Assembly: GCA_023213395.1 (NCBI GenBank)
Contig: CM041465.1
Location: 197,043,741 to 197,107,740, forward strand
Reading direction: 5' to 3'
Length of the DNA: 64,000 nt
DNA from: Cycas panzhihuaensis
Taxonomy: Eukaryota; Cycadophyta
Shown: positions 1 to 12,354 of the stretch, piece after piece
Position numbering within the stretch: position 1 is the first letter of the stretch
Layout: each line of letters opens with the position of its first letter
Translations under genes and position numbers: made by a program
The notes under the pieces: model-generated
The model's input: only the letters and a program-made list of their open reading frames with translations
The model's database searches: none
Told to the model about the DNA's origin: nothing

Positions 1-420
1 GTATTTATTGGTTTTATTTTAATTCCAAGCTTATTTGCGGTTGCTCTGTTTATAAAGTTATGTGTATTACCAGTATCGACTAGAATTGCAACAAGTGCCA
101 TTTTTATCATCTCTTAGAATTGAAGTGTTTATGGCATAACACTTTGTTCTATAATTGCTTGAAGTGATATGTGTACATTTTCTATATGTAGATTCAATAG
201 TTCGTTTACTTCATCTTCCCCTGGCTTTTCTTCGGCTTCTTCATGAATTTTCTCGGGTACTTCTTCTTCCTCCGAGATTGTCATATCTTTGGTATTAATC
301 ATATATACTTTCTTGTCGGTGCATTGATGTTCGCGATTTCACTTCATATGATATTTGAAACAAGTTCATTTCTTCACGTGTTCATTCTTTGTTGTTGTCT
401 CCTGATTATTTCTAATTGCT
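1..420 (-). pseudogene. Ty3/gypsy gag (zinc knuckle) and protease remnant, element H
   Basis: Read on the minus strand. A degenerate zinc knuckle (CFKYHMK, a stop, then NREHQC, about 320-365) is followed by an acidic Glu-rich linker. Next comes an aspartic protease start with the motif ILVDTGNTHNFIN (about 40-110), in which the catalytic D-T-G is kept. This order and the DTG-x-THNFI signature are typical of plant chromovirus-type Ty3/gypsy elements, and E in this window carries a very similar block. The protease runs off the left edge, and the upstream gag is not recognisable past about 420. One stop lies inside the knuckle and a second Cys is replaced by Tyr. It is a fragment and not a working gene. 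Confidence 0.75.
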
Positions 421-574
421 AATGGAGCTTAAGCTTTAGTTCTTGACTTGTTTCAATTTAGGTTAAATCCTCTTGAGTTTTCCATAGCAATTCAAATTAA
501 GCAAGATATCAACAAAAAATAACAATGTTTTGTTTATTCCAATTTTAAAGAATTAATTAATTAACTATTATTTT
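421..574. other. AT-rich junction between element H and copia A
   Basis: AT-rich sequence with no recognisable domain. Homology between copia copies A and B begins at about 575, so the break between H and A lies here. No clear LTR end or target duplication was found. Confidence 0.4.
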
Positions 575-799
575 TTATCATAATTAAGAAAGAAGAAACT
601 TAGTGATATTTCATGAAACAGAAAATGTTATGATATGAGAAAATGAGGTGAAATCATTGTTGAAGGGGATATAAATTGATAATCTTTGTAAATTAGTTTT
701 TACTTCCATTATTTTCTCTGTAAAAACTTTTGCTATTCAGAGTACTGATAATGAAATTTGGCATTAATGTTATGGGCATATTACAAATGATAGATAAAA

Positions 800-1735
800 A
801 ATGCTAAAAAATCTTGCTATGGTTGATGGACTGCCTACTAATTTCACAATAAACTCCTATGTTTGTAAAAGTTATATGTTAGGTAAGTAACACAAAATGC
901 CATTTCAAGGAAGTAATTGGAGATTGAAAGAAAAGTTGGAATTGGTCCATAACGATATGTGTAATATAATCACACTAAACTCTTATTAATGGTGTTAAGG
1001 TATTTGTTCACTTTCATAAATGATTTCACTAGAAAAGCTTGGTATTTTTCATCTTTAGTAAGTCAGAGCCTTTTAAAGCTCAAGTTGAGCTAGAAAGTAG
1101 GTACATGATTAGAATGCTTAGAACAAATAGAAGTGTAGAATATGTTTTAAATAAAATTTTAAATTTTTGTAAAATTCATGACATTCACAAACAAATCACT
1201 ACTTTATACATTCAATAATTAAATGGAGTAGCTAAATGATTGAATAAGACTATAATAGAAATGATGCAGTGCATGATGAAAGAAAGAGATGTTTCAAACA
1301 TGTATTGGGTTAAAGCAATTAATACTATTGTTTATTTAATAAACAAAAGTCTCGCAAATGTACTTGACAAAATTACTCTAAGAAGAAGCATGGACAAGTA
1401 GAAGACCAAATGTAAGTTATCTAAAAACCTTTGGAAGCATAACTTATGCACATATTTCAATTCAAGAAAGTGCAAAATTAGATGATAAATGCATTGACTG
1501 CATTATGGTTGGGTATAGTACCAAATTAAAAGTATATCGCTACATAGATGTGAAAATAAAAAGAATCTATGTTAGCAGAGATGTAACATTTGATGAAAGT
1601 ATTTCAATTAGGAAAGATGTTGCTTGCTCACAAAAGAGTAGTTCTCAAAAGGGCATAATATTGAAAGAAACTACCAATAGTGATAGTATAACTGAGGAAG
1701 AATTAACTCCTTAAGAAAAAACAAAAGAATCAAAA
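800..1735 (+). pseudogene. copia A integrase remnant
   Basis: Contains the pre-integrase stretch around 820-900 and the integrase core. A motif reading INDFTRKAW sits near 1020, and a degraded second-Asp region reads LRTNRSVEYV near 1115 (D changed to N). A SNGVAK-like third-acidic region follows near 1225. A 69-codon open stretch at 1505-1714 (starting MVGYSTKLKVYRYI) matches the conserved C-terminal FxGYSxxxKGYR-like block seen after copia integrases. Frameshifts and stops separate the pieces. Copy B holds the same region split by insertion G. Confidence 0.8.
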
Positions 1736-1903
1736 ACTTTGTCAGAAGCAAAAAGATTGGAAGATGTCCTAAGAAAAAGATTCTTTAAATGGCATTTAAA
1801 AAACTATAGAAGAATCAAAAGGAGATGTATTTAAGCATAGAACCAGATCTTAAAACTATCAAGCCTTGGCTTGTTCAATCAAGTCTCAAACTTTTGAAGA
1901 AGT

Positions 1904-2860
1904 TTGTTAGAAAATAGAATAGTACGAAGTCTTGAACAAAGAAAGAGAATCTATAGATCAAAACAAAACTTGGAAATTATTTTTTTGCCAGAAGAGAAAC
2001 TTTTTGTAGATTACAAATTGGTGTACATAATAAAAGAAAAATTAGATGGAAGTGTGGAAAAGTATAAAGCCCAACTCGTAGCAAAATGATACACTCAGAC
2101 TGCAGGCATCAATTATGAAGAAACCTTTACTCGTATAGCAAAGTTAATAACTATTCGCATAGCTATAGCTTTGACAGCGAACTATGGATGGGAACTTGTG
2201 TAATTAGATGTGAAAAGTGCCCTCCTAAATGGTGATTTTAATGAAGAAGTATATATAGAACAACCACTTGGATATGTAAAGAAAGTAGAAGAGTATCTGA
2301 GTTGTAGATTAAAAAAGGGATTGTATGTTCTAAAGCAAGTACCTAGAGCTTATTTTATAAAATTGGATTATCACCTTCAGAAAAGAGGTTTTAGTAGATG
2401 TGAAGTTGATCAAAGTCTACATAAAAGAACAAAGAGACTTGATTACCATAATTATGGTATATGTAGATGATTTAATTGTCATAGGAAATAATCGAGAAAC
2501 CATTAGTTAAGTGAAAACACATATGGAAAGTAAGTTTGAAATGATTAACATGGGTACACTTCACTATTATTTTGGCATATAAATTAAACAAGCAACGAGT
2601 GACATCTTCATATCACAATCTAACTATGCCAAGAATCTTCTAAAAAAATTCAATATAGAAGAATGTAATCAATTTATTACACTAATAGAAGTAGGTTGTA
2701 TTCTAACTATTGATGAAGATAAACATAAAAAAGTAAATGAAACTCTTTTCATACAACTTATTGGAAGTCTCATTTACCTGACAGTCACTAGATTAGACAT
2801 ATCCTTTTTTGTTGGAGTGATCTCAAGATTTATACACAATCTAAAGACTGTTCACTAGAA
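1904..2860 (+). pseudogene. copia A reverse transcriptase remnant
   Basis: Open stretches at 1904-2089 and 2210-2470 carry the RT start (KEKLDGSVEKYKAQLVAK) and the LDVKSALLNGDFNEEVYIEQP block typical of copia RT. The catalytic YVDD is intact at 2460-2471 but lies in a different frame from the stretch just upstream, so there is a frameshift near 2430. Stops interrupt before and after. The known role of the family is DNA synthesis from the element's RNA in cytoplasmic particles. This copy cannot make a complete enzyme. Confidence 0.88.
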
Positions 2861-3412
2861 TGTTGCAAAGAGAATTTTAAGGCATATCAAAGGCACTTTG
2901 GATCTTGAACTACAATATACCAAAGTAAATAAACCAAGCTTAATTAAATTTATTGGCTTTGATTGGGTTAGAGAGCTACAGGAACAAAAATCCACATTAG
3001 GCTATTGTTTCAGTCTTAAAACAGCTGTGACATCATGGAGTAGTAAAAAGCAACAAAAAATTGCCCTACCCTCAACAGAAACAGAGTATAAAGCTGCAGT
3101 AAGTGCAACTTGTGAAGCAATTTGACTGAGATAACTGTTGAATGATCTAAATAATGATTGATAGAAGGCAATTACAATCTACTATGATAATCAAAGTGTG
3201 ATCAGACTCACCAAAAATTCTATCTTCCATGCAAGGAATGGACACATAGAAATTCATTATTGCTTTATTAGAGAAAAGGTAAAAATTAAAGAGATTGACT
3301 TACAATATTACACCATTGATTAATAAGTTGTTGATATCTTCACAAAATCTTTATCAAAAGATAAATTTCAATATTTCAGGGATCTGCTTGGGTTGAAAAA
3401 CGATGGATAAAA
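2861..3412 (+). pseudogene. copia A RNase H remnant and end of pol
   Basis: Open at 2898-3125, with the copia RNase H signature STLGYCFSL, then VTSWSSKKQ and STETEYKAA (catalytic E). After one stop it continues with IYYDNQSVIRLTKN (catalytic D) and an HIEIHY-like block near 3245. A terminal stop lies at about 3410, just before the polypurine tract. Copy B holds the same region up to 44361, where it is cut by insertion F. Confidence 0.88.
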
Positions 3413-3415
3413 TAT

Positions 3416-3425
3416 TAAAGGAGGG
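3416..3425 (+). other. Polypurine tract of copia A
   Basis: Purine run AAAGGAGGG immediately before the 3' LTR start TGTTAG. In this family it primes plus-strand DNA synthesis. Confidence 0.8.
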
Positions 3426-3645
3426 TGTTAGAATATTAATGTTTTATCCCAAGTTTTGTACTATAGTGTTCTTTATGAAAATTGAGGGTAAGGTGTCATT
3501 GTCCCTCTTTTGTCTTAAAACGACACTTGTCACATTTGTTATTTATGTACTAATCAACTATGTAAATTAGTTGTATATAAGAGAGATCACCCTCTCTCAT
3601 CAATCAATAAAGCAATCCTCACTTTCTTCAGTTTTGTTTTCATCA
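3426..3645 (+). repeat. 3' LTR of copia A
   Basis: 220 bp starting TGTTAGAATATTAATG and ending TTTTCATCA. It aligns along its length with the 5' LTR of copy B at 11447-11676. A TATA-like stretch (TTGTATATAAGAG) lies near 3570-3585 in both copies and is the likely promoter. Confidence 0.92.
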
Positions 3646-3970
3646 GTTTGACTATAAACAAACAAGGGAGGCAACTCAACTCGACACTATAAGAAGTCAA
3701 TCTTATTCTTTATCTATCTAGGGTTTGAAAACAAAAGTAGGCATTTATAGTAAATAAATAAGGATAAAGGATTGGCAAAATCATATTATAAACTCTGATT
3801 TTGGGAGAAATATGTTATCTTTTAGAGATTAATTATGAAATTGGCCTTAAGAAGCGAGAAATGAGACCATGGAACAAGGTAAAATTGTAAAAGGGGCAGA
3901 TAGTTTCTTTCCACTTCATGAAGTATTCTTTTGCCATGATGATGAATTTGTGGCTAGCTAAAGATGGTGG
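3646..3970. other. No feature recognised
   Basis: Just right of the copia A LTR. AT-rich, with no domain, repeat or RNA gene that I can support. Confidence 0.4.
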
Positions 3971-4198
3971 ATGAATTTGACCAATCAAATCCAAACTCCA
4001 ATGTGGAAAGGGTCAAGGAGATATAATTCTCTTTATAGATGTGGAGGGTTAGTGTATAAGGTTTGCATGCACTTAGCATTTCTCACATTTGCAAGAAAAA
4101 ATATAACCATAGTTGAGGTGGTTAGAAGCATGCTCAAGGATGAGTATCTTGGCAATGAATATTGGGCTAAAGAAATTTATATTTTTATTTATTTATGA
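3971..4198 (+). pseudogene. Ty1/copia integrase C-terminal scrap
   Basis: A 75-codon open stretch whose second half reads ARKNITIVEVVRSMLKD followed by NEYWAKE. This matches the block after the third catalytic acid of copia integrases (xRKNRTIxxMxRSML...xxxWAEA). The first half has no such match. It is not the A/B family, whose equivalent region differs. It is an isolated fragment without LTRs nearby. Confidence 0.65.
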
Positions 4199-4800
4199 AG
4201 GGTGTATTTTCTATATAAATTTAAGTTAAAGAAGCATGATTTAGATAATTATCTCTCGACATAGGTGAAGACAAAAAGAAGTAAGAGAAAAAAGTGGAGA
4301 GTAAAGCTTGATCGATCCATCAATGAGCCACTAGAGCTTTTAGAGAAAATGATTGAGGAGGCAGGAGAGCTACATCTTAGCCACTTATCAATAGTGCTAT
4401 GAATCCATAAGTATACTAAAGAAGGGGAAAGTAGGTAGGTTTTCTAACCCCACTAAGCTTTGATATATAAATTACATAGAGTAATTTGTATATTCAAGGA
4501 TAACAAGTTTTCAATAGAAATAGGAGCAAAGTTGACATTCTATAATTAATTACAACCTAATCCATAATTAAGGATTGGCTACTACTTACAAATCATAGTT
4601 TTGGCCCATTTAGTACTTCCACTAGTTCGAATATGTATTAGGTGCATTATTTAGAGACTTTGAGTCTTACTTGTGATCGATCGTGGCACATAGTTAATCA
4701 AATCTTATCTACCTACTTGAATAATAATGAAAATAATAAATTAATAGGTAACAACATCATTTTGGCACCTAAGGTTGGTCGTATGTCATTCTCCAAAGGT
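4199..4800. other. No gene recognised
   Basis: AT-rich spacer between two copia integrase scraps, probably the eroded body of the same or a related element. No LTR ends were seen. Confidence 0.35.
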
Positions 4801-4809
4801 GAATAGTGG

Positions 4810-5035
4810 AGAGCAAAGGTGGTCTACATTGGCTCACTAATACATCTACCTCAGACATCTATGGACTAATGGCAATAGTGTCAATTGCAAAAGCAAAATA
4901 TTTTCTAGACTTTCATTGATGATTTTACTAGGTAAGTTTAGGTCTACCCTATTAGGAAAAAGTCACATTCTTTCATCATCTTCAAGTAGTTTAAGGAGTA
5001 CGTCAAGATTAAGGTCAACAACTAAAGTTCTTGAT
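4810..5035 (+). pseudogene. Ty1/copia integrase core scrap
   Basis: Two overlapping frames hold the integrase core. One reads SDIYGLMAIVSIAKAKYF; after a shift the other reads FIDDFTR, a stop, then VYPIRKKSHSFIIFK. The motif is (D)xxGPM...GxxYFLxFIDDFTRxxWVYxxxxKS. The first catalytic Asp region is preserved in weak form, with stops inside. It lies downstream of the integrase C-terminal scrap at 3971-4198. The pieces are therefore out of normal order and probably come from different or rearranged elements. Confidence 0.6.
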
Positions 5036-8000
5036 ATTGAATACTAGGAAGCATCCTCATTTAAAATATTACTAGTCACTTGGCTACTAAAGCCACATCT
5101 TAGTTCCAGATACAAATATAACTAAGGCCTCTTATCACCATTCTATAGATAACAAATACTCTAAAGCTATCTTGGAAACTGTCCATATGTTAAGTTTTTA
5201 ACTATAAAAAAATCTTAACTAGGGATTGAAACCTATTATATGCGAAGCTAATGGAGCAGGCGGAAGAGCAATCTGGAAGTTTTTCAATTGCATGTAATGG
5301 GAGGAAAGTGAGTTGAAGTTCTAGGCAACCATCTCATAAAGTTTATCAACCTATAGGGCAAGGAAAATATTTGCCCATTTCATTTCCAGTATATACATTT
5401 ATGACTAATCCCAAAGTTGTTTCCAAAGTTATTTTCTGGTGTTTTGGTTTATAGCACACTTTTTTTTCCATTTTCAATAACAACAATAATGTGAATCAGT
5501 TTTTTTTTAAATTTTTTTCAAGAAGTCTAGAGAAGTCACTTCTTGTGGAGGGAGGGGACTTAGACCAAATAAAGGAATGAAATTGAAGTAGCTTATATGA
5601 AGAATACATCTACTACAAAAAAATGTTGTGATAAGAAACATTTAATTTTTCATGCTTTTCCCGATGACAAATTTTTTTGGTTAAAATAGTTATGTTAAAT
5701 CTATTTTTTATTGTATGAATTAGGCGTTCAATTTCTTTTGGAAAAAGGCATCTATTTTTCAATAATGTCCTTGTCATTTGATTCAATAACATTATGTTAG
5801 GAACATATTTGATAAATATTTATAACTCTAAGACGGAATATTATAAAGAAAAGATTAACTCGATAATGAATTATTGGTTTCAAGCCATCTTTGGTGATGA
5901 ATTAATAATTCGAAGCAATCAACCTTCTCTTGTGCCCTTCCCTTTGCTATATGAAATAAAGTGATTACCTTCTTTCGCTATGTAAAGTAGAGGGCTAACT
6001 TGGATATATTGCTTGTATCTCCTTGTGTGTGTAGTCTATATTTACTTAATTTAAAATAGTAGCTGATTTTTGATAATGCTATCTATGATTGTGGGCATAG
6101 TACATAGACAATGGTTGACTATTGTGTATGCACTATGCCACATCCACTTTATAACAACAAGGGCCATCTACTTTGTCACTACATACTCCATTATTCTACT
6201 ATGCCTAACTTTTGCATGTTTGCATTTACAAATGAAGCTTTAATAGATAACTTTGAGTATTTCAATACTAAGCTTAGTTAGACTTTTGGTACTATATTCC
6301 TAGGCAACATTTTATTATTACTTGCCTACTTGAAAACCAATTTTGAGTGTTGAATGAAACACTTGTAGCTATCTTCGGTTACCTACGATAACATGCTACT
6401 ATAATTTATTTAGTCTTATTAGTTTAGTGTGTCTCATTTTTTATAAAAATTTTAAATAGAAAGAGCATTCAAATATGCTTTCAGTAAATCCAATCCTAGG
6501 TAATTTGAAGTTTTGTAGCTTCCAAAGTAATGTTTAGAAATTGATAGAAAATTGGAGAGCTTGGGACAACATTACCACCACTCACACAAGTGATTACAAT
6601 TATCTTTTGATATCTAGGTTGAATGGAACTATTTCTTAATTAAGGTTAGCATCTAATTAGTTCCAAAAAGAAAAAAGAAGAGATTTCAATTGGATGCTTT
6701 GTAGCCTTTTTGGGCATATAGAACAACCTTAATAGCAGCTCAAAATTGAATAACTTGAATCTTTTATCAACTTTGATTAAAATATGTAGTATAACTCCTC
6801 AATATTTATGGCACATATGTACTTAAGTTTGTAGTTAGTTTTGTTGAAGTAAATCATTTGAATGTCTAATAAAGTTGCTTTGTGTTAGAAATCTTATTTG
6901 GTTAAAACCATGCTCTTATGCCACTTGTAGCACATGTTGAGCATTATTATTGAATTTATTTTGGATTGGGGACCTTGTCTTTATGAACACAAGTTATGGA
7001 ATAAAATACTTGAAATGAAAAACCTAAAAATTATGATAAATAGTTATCCTTCAATATAATGTTTCCATCTATAATAGCTTTTAATTTTGTTGTGAATAAT
7101 AATTCATAGTAAGGTTTGAAGGTATGCCTATTGTTTGTATGAGGTTTTGTGACTTGTATGTGTAATGAGTCTTTATTTTAATGACTATGAAAGTCAGCTC
7201 TATGGAGGGGTTTATTATTTGGTTATAAATATGGGAGTTGGCATAATCCAAAGACATGATCTTCTTATTTGTTGAACAATGGATTAAAATCCATTTTTTG
7301 GCACTTTAATGATATGCATGCTCTCTATCTGCTATTGTTATTTGACATTCATCATTATTTATTTCATTGTATTCTTTGCTTAGTATGATAATTGGTTGTT
7401 GAATAAGTGTCAGTGAATATTTTTGTTAATTATCTGAGGGCCTATTTCAATATATATTAGAGCTAGATTTCGATTATCCTCTCACACTAGATTTATCATC
7501 AATAAATCCTATAGTTTTTTATCTTACCTCTATTACTCTATATTAGGACCCATTTTTGTTAGTAATGGGTAAATAGTGGATATTGTGTTAACAAAAGAGA
7601 ATTAGTTAGGTTTTGTAGTTAGAAGTAGTTACCAAACAACAACGACAGTTCCAAAGAATATATATATGTAATAAGAACATATGAGGGGTATGCATTGTTA
7701 TGCATCCTGATCTTAGTGGATGGTGCTAAACTTATATAGGATGATTATATCTTGCCTTGTGTATAACCAATTTTGACATAATATATTATGTGTTGTGTAT
7801 ATTTTGTGTCGTGTACATTCTGTGTTATGTGCCTGAATACTATTCATATGTTGTTTATGTGTTGTCATAGTTGAGTACTGTTCATATGTTACTATAAGAA
7901 TACAATTGATTGCGTTGCACAATACCATCTAATCTCTTCCTATCATGAACCCACATTTTATAGTTAGCACTCTAATTCTTCTGTAAGTGAATGTTTTATT

Positions 8001-9838
8001 ATATCTTTGTCCTTTGTAAGCTCTCTTCCTTTCTTATATCCTCCATTTTCCTTAATTGTGTGTTTTTTACTCCATTTCCTTATTCTCTACTTGCCCATCT
8101 CATTCCATCACAATTGGCCCATTAAGTGTGAGTAGGTAGATGAATTTAAACTTTAGGGAATGTAGGTTGCATATGTGTGAATGTGTCACTGTTGATAGGT
8201 TTCAGATGTGAAATCACTTTGGAGTACATATCCCATAAAAGTAAATTGAGTATATAATATTTACATTGGCATGAACCCTCAAAATTATGGATTGAATATT
8301 TGATACTAACATTAGCATGGGTATGTTAGAATCCCTTGGATTGAATTCAATTTTACATAGGAGATGGCCAAAACAATGCACTAGTAGTAGATTAAATCTA
8401 TAGGAAATGAATAATGTCTTTGAAGTTGAAGTGTTTTACTAATTTGAATGGAGGCAAGCCTTGAATATTCCACATTTAAAATTTGAAGCAAATGAAGAGG
8501 GGAAAACATTAAAATTTGAATTTGTATATTGAGCTACCAATATGTAGAGGTAGCCCCCAGTTCAAATGATTTGGAGTAAGATCTGTTATTCATGAGACAA
8601 GAACCTCTACATGCAACCTGAGTTAGATCATGTGAGAAGTGATGAGATCTTGAATAATTTGAGCTTAATCAATGCATACTAAGAGGTGACATACTTAAGT
8701 GCAGGAGAGGGGAGCTCCTTATCATCTTTAGACTTGAATTGTAAGGCGATTTAAAGTCAACATTCAACGAGAAGGTAGACCCCTTAAAGACCTACAAATA
8801 CATGTAGGTAGGCTTACCTCAATTTGATGCACAAATGTAAGGCCAAGGGGGTTTTACATACAAAGACCCATGCGAGTAAACCTATTCAAATTTGACATAT
8901 AAAACCTCAGCTTGATCCTTCTCTTTTTAGAATGAATAGATAGGCACTGCCCTTCCCTTCGTTACACTCAGGAAAGGGATAACCCTAAAGATAAGGTGGA
9001 TATGTACTATGTTATATATAAACACTCAATCTCTATTTGGCATCGTATTCCCACGGTTTTTAGCCTTTCCTATTTGGTTACCATGCAAATGCTCTTGAAG
9101 AAAGAAGATAGGGTGCATTGATGTCTTACTATAACATTGGAGGACTTGGTTGGAATTTGAATCTCAAAAGTTGTCACAATAGGGTGAAACATGATCGAGG
9201 TGCATATTTGAACTTAGAATCATACCACAAGTCATCATTTCATTTTCTCTTTTTCCTTTTTTTCTATAATCTTAATTTTCAAAATTATTTAAATCATGAT
9301 GTCCCATAAAATATTCTAAGTTTAATTTTAGAATTATGACTTTTTTGAAGGAGACTTTTTCCATATTTTCAATGTCATTTGTTGGATATGCATATAATTA
9401 TTGGGTCATCTTAACACAAGGGCAACATTTATTCTTGCTTGAATTTGCAATCGATCAATGATGGCAAGCATCCCATAACTTGCTATTAAATATTATATTC
9501 AAATTGACAATGCAAAATTATGCCCTATATATGGGAATACATTTATAGGACACTTATTTGACTATTATTGTAGAAAAAGAGCACTTAGTAGCAAAGAGGA
9601 AAACCTAATAGAGGAGGAGCCCATATGTAAATGAGAAGAGCAATGCCTATATGAGTAAGGTATCGAGGAGAGTTTTCCATTGGTGAGCAAATTAAAGAGA
9701 AAGTTGGTACCTTCATTATTCCTCTTGAATTTGCACATAGCATGGTATTAGAAAACTTTGCTCGTCAAGAATCCATAGTGAAATCATACCTTAAACCCCT
9801 TAATTCCCATCTTATTGGGGTTGAAATCTTGATTCCAT
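5036..9838. other. Long AT-rich stretch with no recognised gene
   Basis: About 4.8 kb read on both strands without a recognisable domain, RNA gene or LTR pair. Only short random open frames are present. A weak Met-primer-site-like string (ATATATTAGAGCTAG) near 7455-7475 and a TATA-like TTATATATAAACA near 9013 could be traces of eroded LTR elements. I do not claim them as sites. Confidence 0.4.
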
Positions 9839-11446
9839 TTGACACACTTCACCTATCACTTTCTTGTCACTAAAGCTCACTGTTTAAGAAGTCCTCGAAG
9901 GAAAAATTTGCATCATGGTATCTCTTGTCCTCTTCCTAAACCTTCGTTTATATTACTTCCTAGTTCTAATAATGTACATCCCTTTTATACGGCTTTATAC
10001 TTTCTTTCTCTACCCCCAAAGTTGTCTTACAAGAAATATTTCTATTCTCTATCATTTTTTTCACTTACCCCGATGCATTTCCCCATATATCTTTCCTATA
10101 GCTCCTTATCAAAACCATTGTTCCATAAAGAATACCTAGAACTTATCCCCTATTCATTTCCTAAAAACCCCTAGTGTGATAGTCTCCAAGTTTGCTTACA
10201 TACCTTATCATAATCTACCTTTTATCATTTACATCACCATTCACAATTACCACACATCTCCTTTGTTTGTCCTTATCATTTATCTATGTGAGTCATAGTT
10301 GTTTGCCAACACCTCTCATTCATAATCCTCTTCTCCTTATCAATTCCTTCTACATGTCATCCCCTAGATTTACTTCTAGTACAACACGCCGTTGGCCTTT
10401 ATTTTCCTTGTGTCTCACCAATGTTTTTGATATGCATCTAGCTTCCATCATATCGTCTAACCCTCATTCTCCATGTGTCCTCTATAGCTTCTACACAAGT
10501 GTCATCCCCTAATCCTGTTGGTATCTTATGCCACCAATACTTATTTCCCATGTACCTCTTTTCCATGTTTAATAAATACTTATAGTGCCCCTCATCAAAC
10601 CCTTGTTAATGACTATCTTCTACATCTTTCCCTTTATTCACATAAAATTCATGGTGCTTCTCCTACCTTTAACCTAATATTCTCCAACAAGCCCTTTGTA
10701 TGTCTTACTCCTTAGTATTATTCTTAACCCATGTTGTTTTAAACTCTCATCAATCCTACTCTAGCTTGTATTCCCTAAAATTTCTCTTCATACATTTCTA
10801 GCTATAATCTTGCTCCTCATCCTTGTTCCTTATCATCCCTATCATACTCTTCATTACTTAAACACCCTTCTCACGTACTTTGTATCTATTTCCTACATCC
10901 TAACTCTATCGTTTTCCCACTAACCTCTTATATTTTTCATTGTTTGATTTTTAACAAAAATCATTTCATCATCATTACCATCAATCACCCTTTTACCTAT
11001 ATATAATGTTGCATCCAGAATTTTCTAGGTCTTACATGACCTATTGGCTCCTCATATCTTCCAAACCTCCTACACTTGATAACCCTAATTTTCTTACCTA
11101 AGCTACATTATTTCCTATTATTACTTCATCCCTCTACAAACCTCTACACTTTCCCTTTTAACATATCCTCCTTTTATGTACTTGATTAAATCTCTTATCT
11201 ACTTGATAATCCTATTATGCCGAGTTACCCAAACTTTGATTCTTATCTTTCTATCCTTTACTACACCTCTTAACAACATGAAACTCCTATTATTCTCCTT
11301 AATCTACATCTCATCACTTACTTTCTAATTCCATAAATCTCTATTTAACCTCCTCATAATTAAGAAATCCCGACTTTATCTTTTAATATGTATCCTTTAT
11401 TCACACCCAACACACCTCCTCATCCCCAAATCTTTCTTCTATTTTG
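9839..11446. repeat. Pyrimidine-rich, G-poor tract
   Basis: Over about 1.6 kb the plus strand is dominated by T, C and A. Several 60-base lines contain 0 to 4 G; for example 11281-11340 has none and 11101-11160 has one. It ends at the LTR of copia B. Open frames such as 9839-10174 and 10192-10512 exist because stop codons lacking G are limited, and the predicted peptides look like low-complexity noise. No internal period was seen by eye. Origin unknown. Confidence 0.55.
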
Positions 11447-11676
11447 TGTTAGAATATTAATGTTTTATCCTAAGTTTTGTACTATAGTGTTTTTTATGTA
11501 AATTGAGGGTTAGGTGTCAATCTCCCTCTTTTGTCTTAAAATGACACTTGTCACACTTGTTGACATTTGTCATTCATGTACTAATCAATTATATAAATCA
11601 ATTGTATATAAGAGGGATCATTGTCTCTCATCAATCAATGAAGCAATCTTCATTTTCTCTAATTTAGTTTTCATCA
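11447..11676 (+). repeat. 5' LTR of copia B
   Basis: 230 bp, TGTTAGAATATT to TTTTCATCA, the same sequence as the A LTR at 3426-3645 with scattered substitutions and a short indel near 11560. A TATA-like element (TTGTATATAAGAGGG) lies near 11603-11617. Confidence 0.92.
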
Positions 11677-11687
11677 TGGTATCTGAG
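11677..11687 (+). other. Primer-binding site of copia B
   Basis: TGGTATCTGAG directly after the LTR. It differs by one base from TGGTATCAGAG, the initiator Met-tRNA primer site common in plant copia elements. Confidence 0.85.
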
Positions 11688-12350
11688 TAAGTCTAATAGA
11701 AAGATATATTGAATCCAAACAGATTAAAGTTAGATAGAGATATCAAATTATGAGTTTAAGAAATTAAGTAAGAAGGAAGGAGATAAAGTTCTAAAGGAAA
11801 GATAAGTGAAATTATAGGCCAGACAAAGTTGTATAACATTGTATAGAATTGTACGAACTTATATGGATAACAAATTTAAAGTTTTTAGAATTGAGTAAAA
11901 ATTTACTACTAGAGACATCTCAAGGAATAGATTCTAATGTCCTAAAAAAGTGTTTACAGATTCAGGTTCGATAAGTGGAAAAATGTAGAAAACTAAGTGT
12001 GCATGTTTTGGGCTTCTTTAGTAGATTTCTTCATATTTTCTTCATTTTAGATTAAGTGAGTGGACTTAAAAATTTCCTTATGTCATAAACTTTCTATCAA
12101 CTATAAGTTTGTAAGATTTCATTAAGGATTTTTTAAGTTATAAGCAAAAGCATGATCTAAAAATTTTCTCACTATAGAACTCCTTTCTAAAATCTAACTT
12201 CAAATTTCTGTACATGAAGTTAAAATCTACATTTTGAAGGAGTTTTTAAAGGTTTGTACACTTATACTTTTTGTACATCTGTGCAACCATATGGACTTGG
12301 ACTACCATAATCATCCAAAATTTTGAGTTTGTAGTTTCTCCTTCTAAGCA
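11688..12350 (+). other. Leader of copia B before gag
   Basis: Non-coding leader between primer site and gag, AT-rich with many stops. No other feature was seen. Confidence 0.6.
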
Positions 12351-12354
12351 TCCA

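Larger units (their letters stand above)
575..3645 (+). mobile_element. Ty1/copia element A, 5'-truncated
   Basis: From about 575 the sequence aligns by eye with the interior of copy B (31648-32440, then 42540-44361). It ends with a polypurine tract and a 3' LTR. The order is integrase, reverse transcriptase, RNase H, LTR, which is the Ty1/copia order (integrase before RT). The 5' LTR, gag and protease are missing, cut at about 575 next to the gypsy fragment H. Many in-frame stops and at least one frameshift make it inactive. Confidence 0.9.

Noticed and set aside
7713-7928. 71-codon minus frame
   Set aside because: AT-rich repeat-like DNA with TGT/GTG repeats, no domain and no neighbouring signals.
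9839-10715. Protein-coding frames in the pyrimidine-rich tract
   Set aside because: Frames overlap in two registers, peptides are low-complexity Ser/Leu/Pro/Phe strings and no domain is seen. G-poor DNA has fewer TAG and TGA stops.
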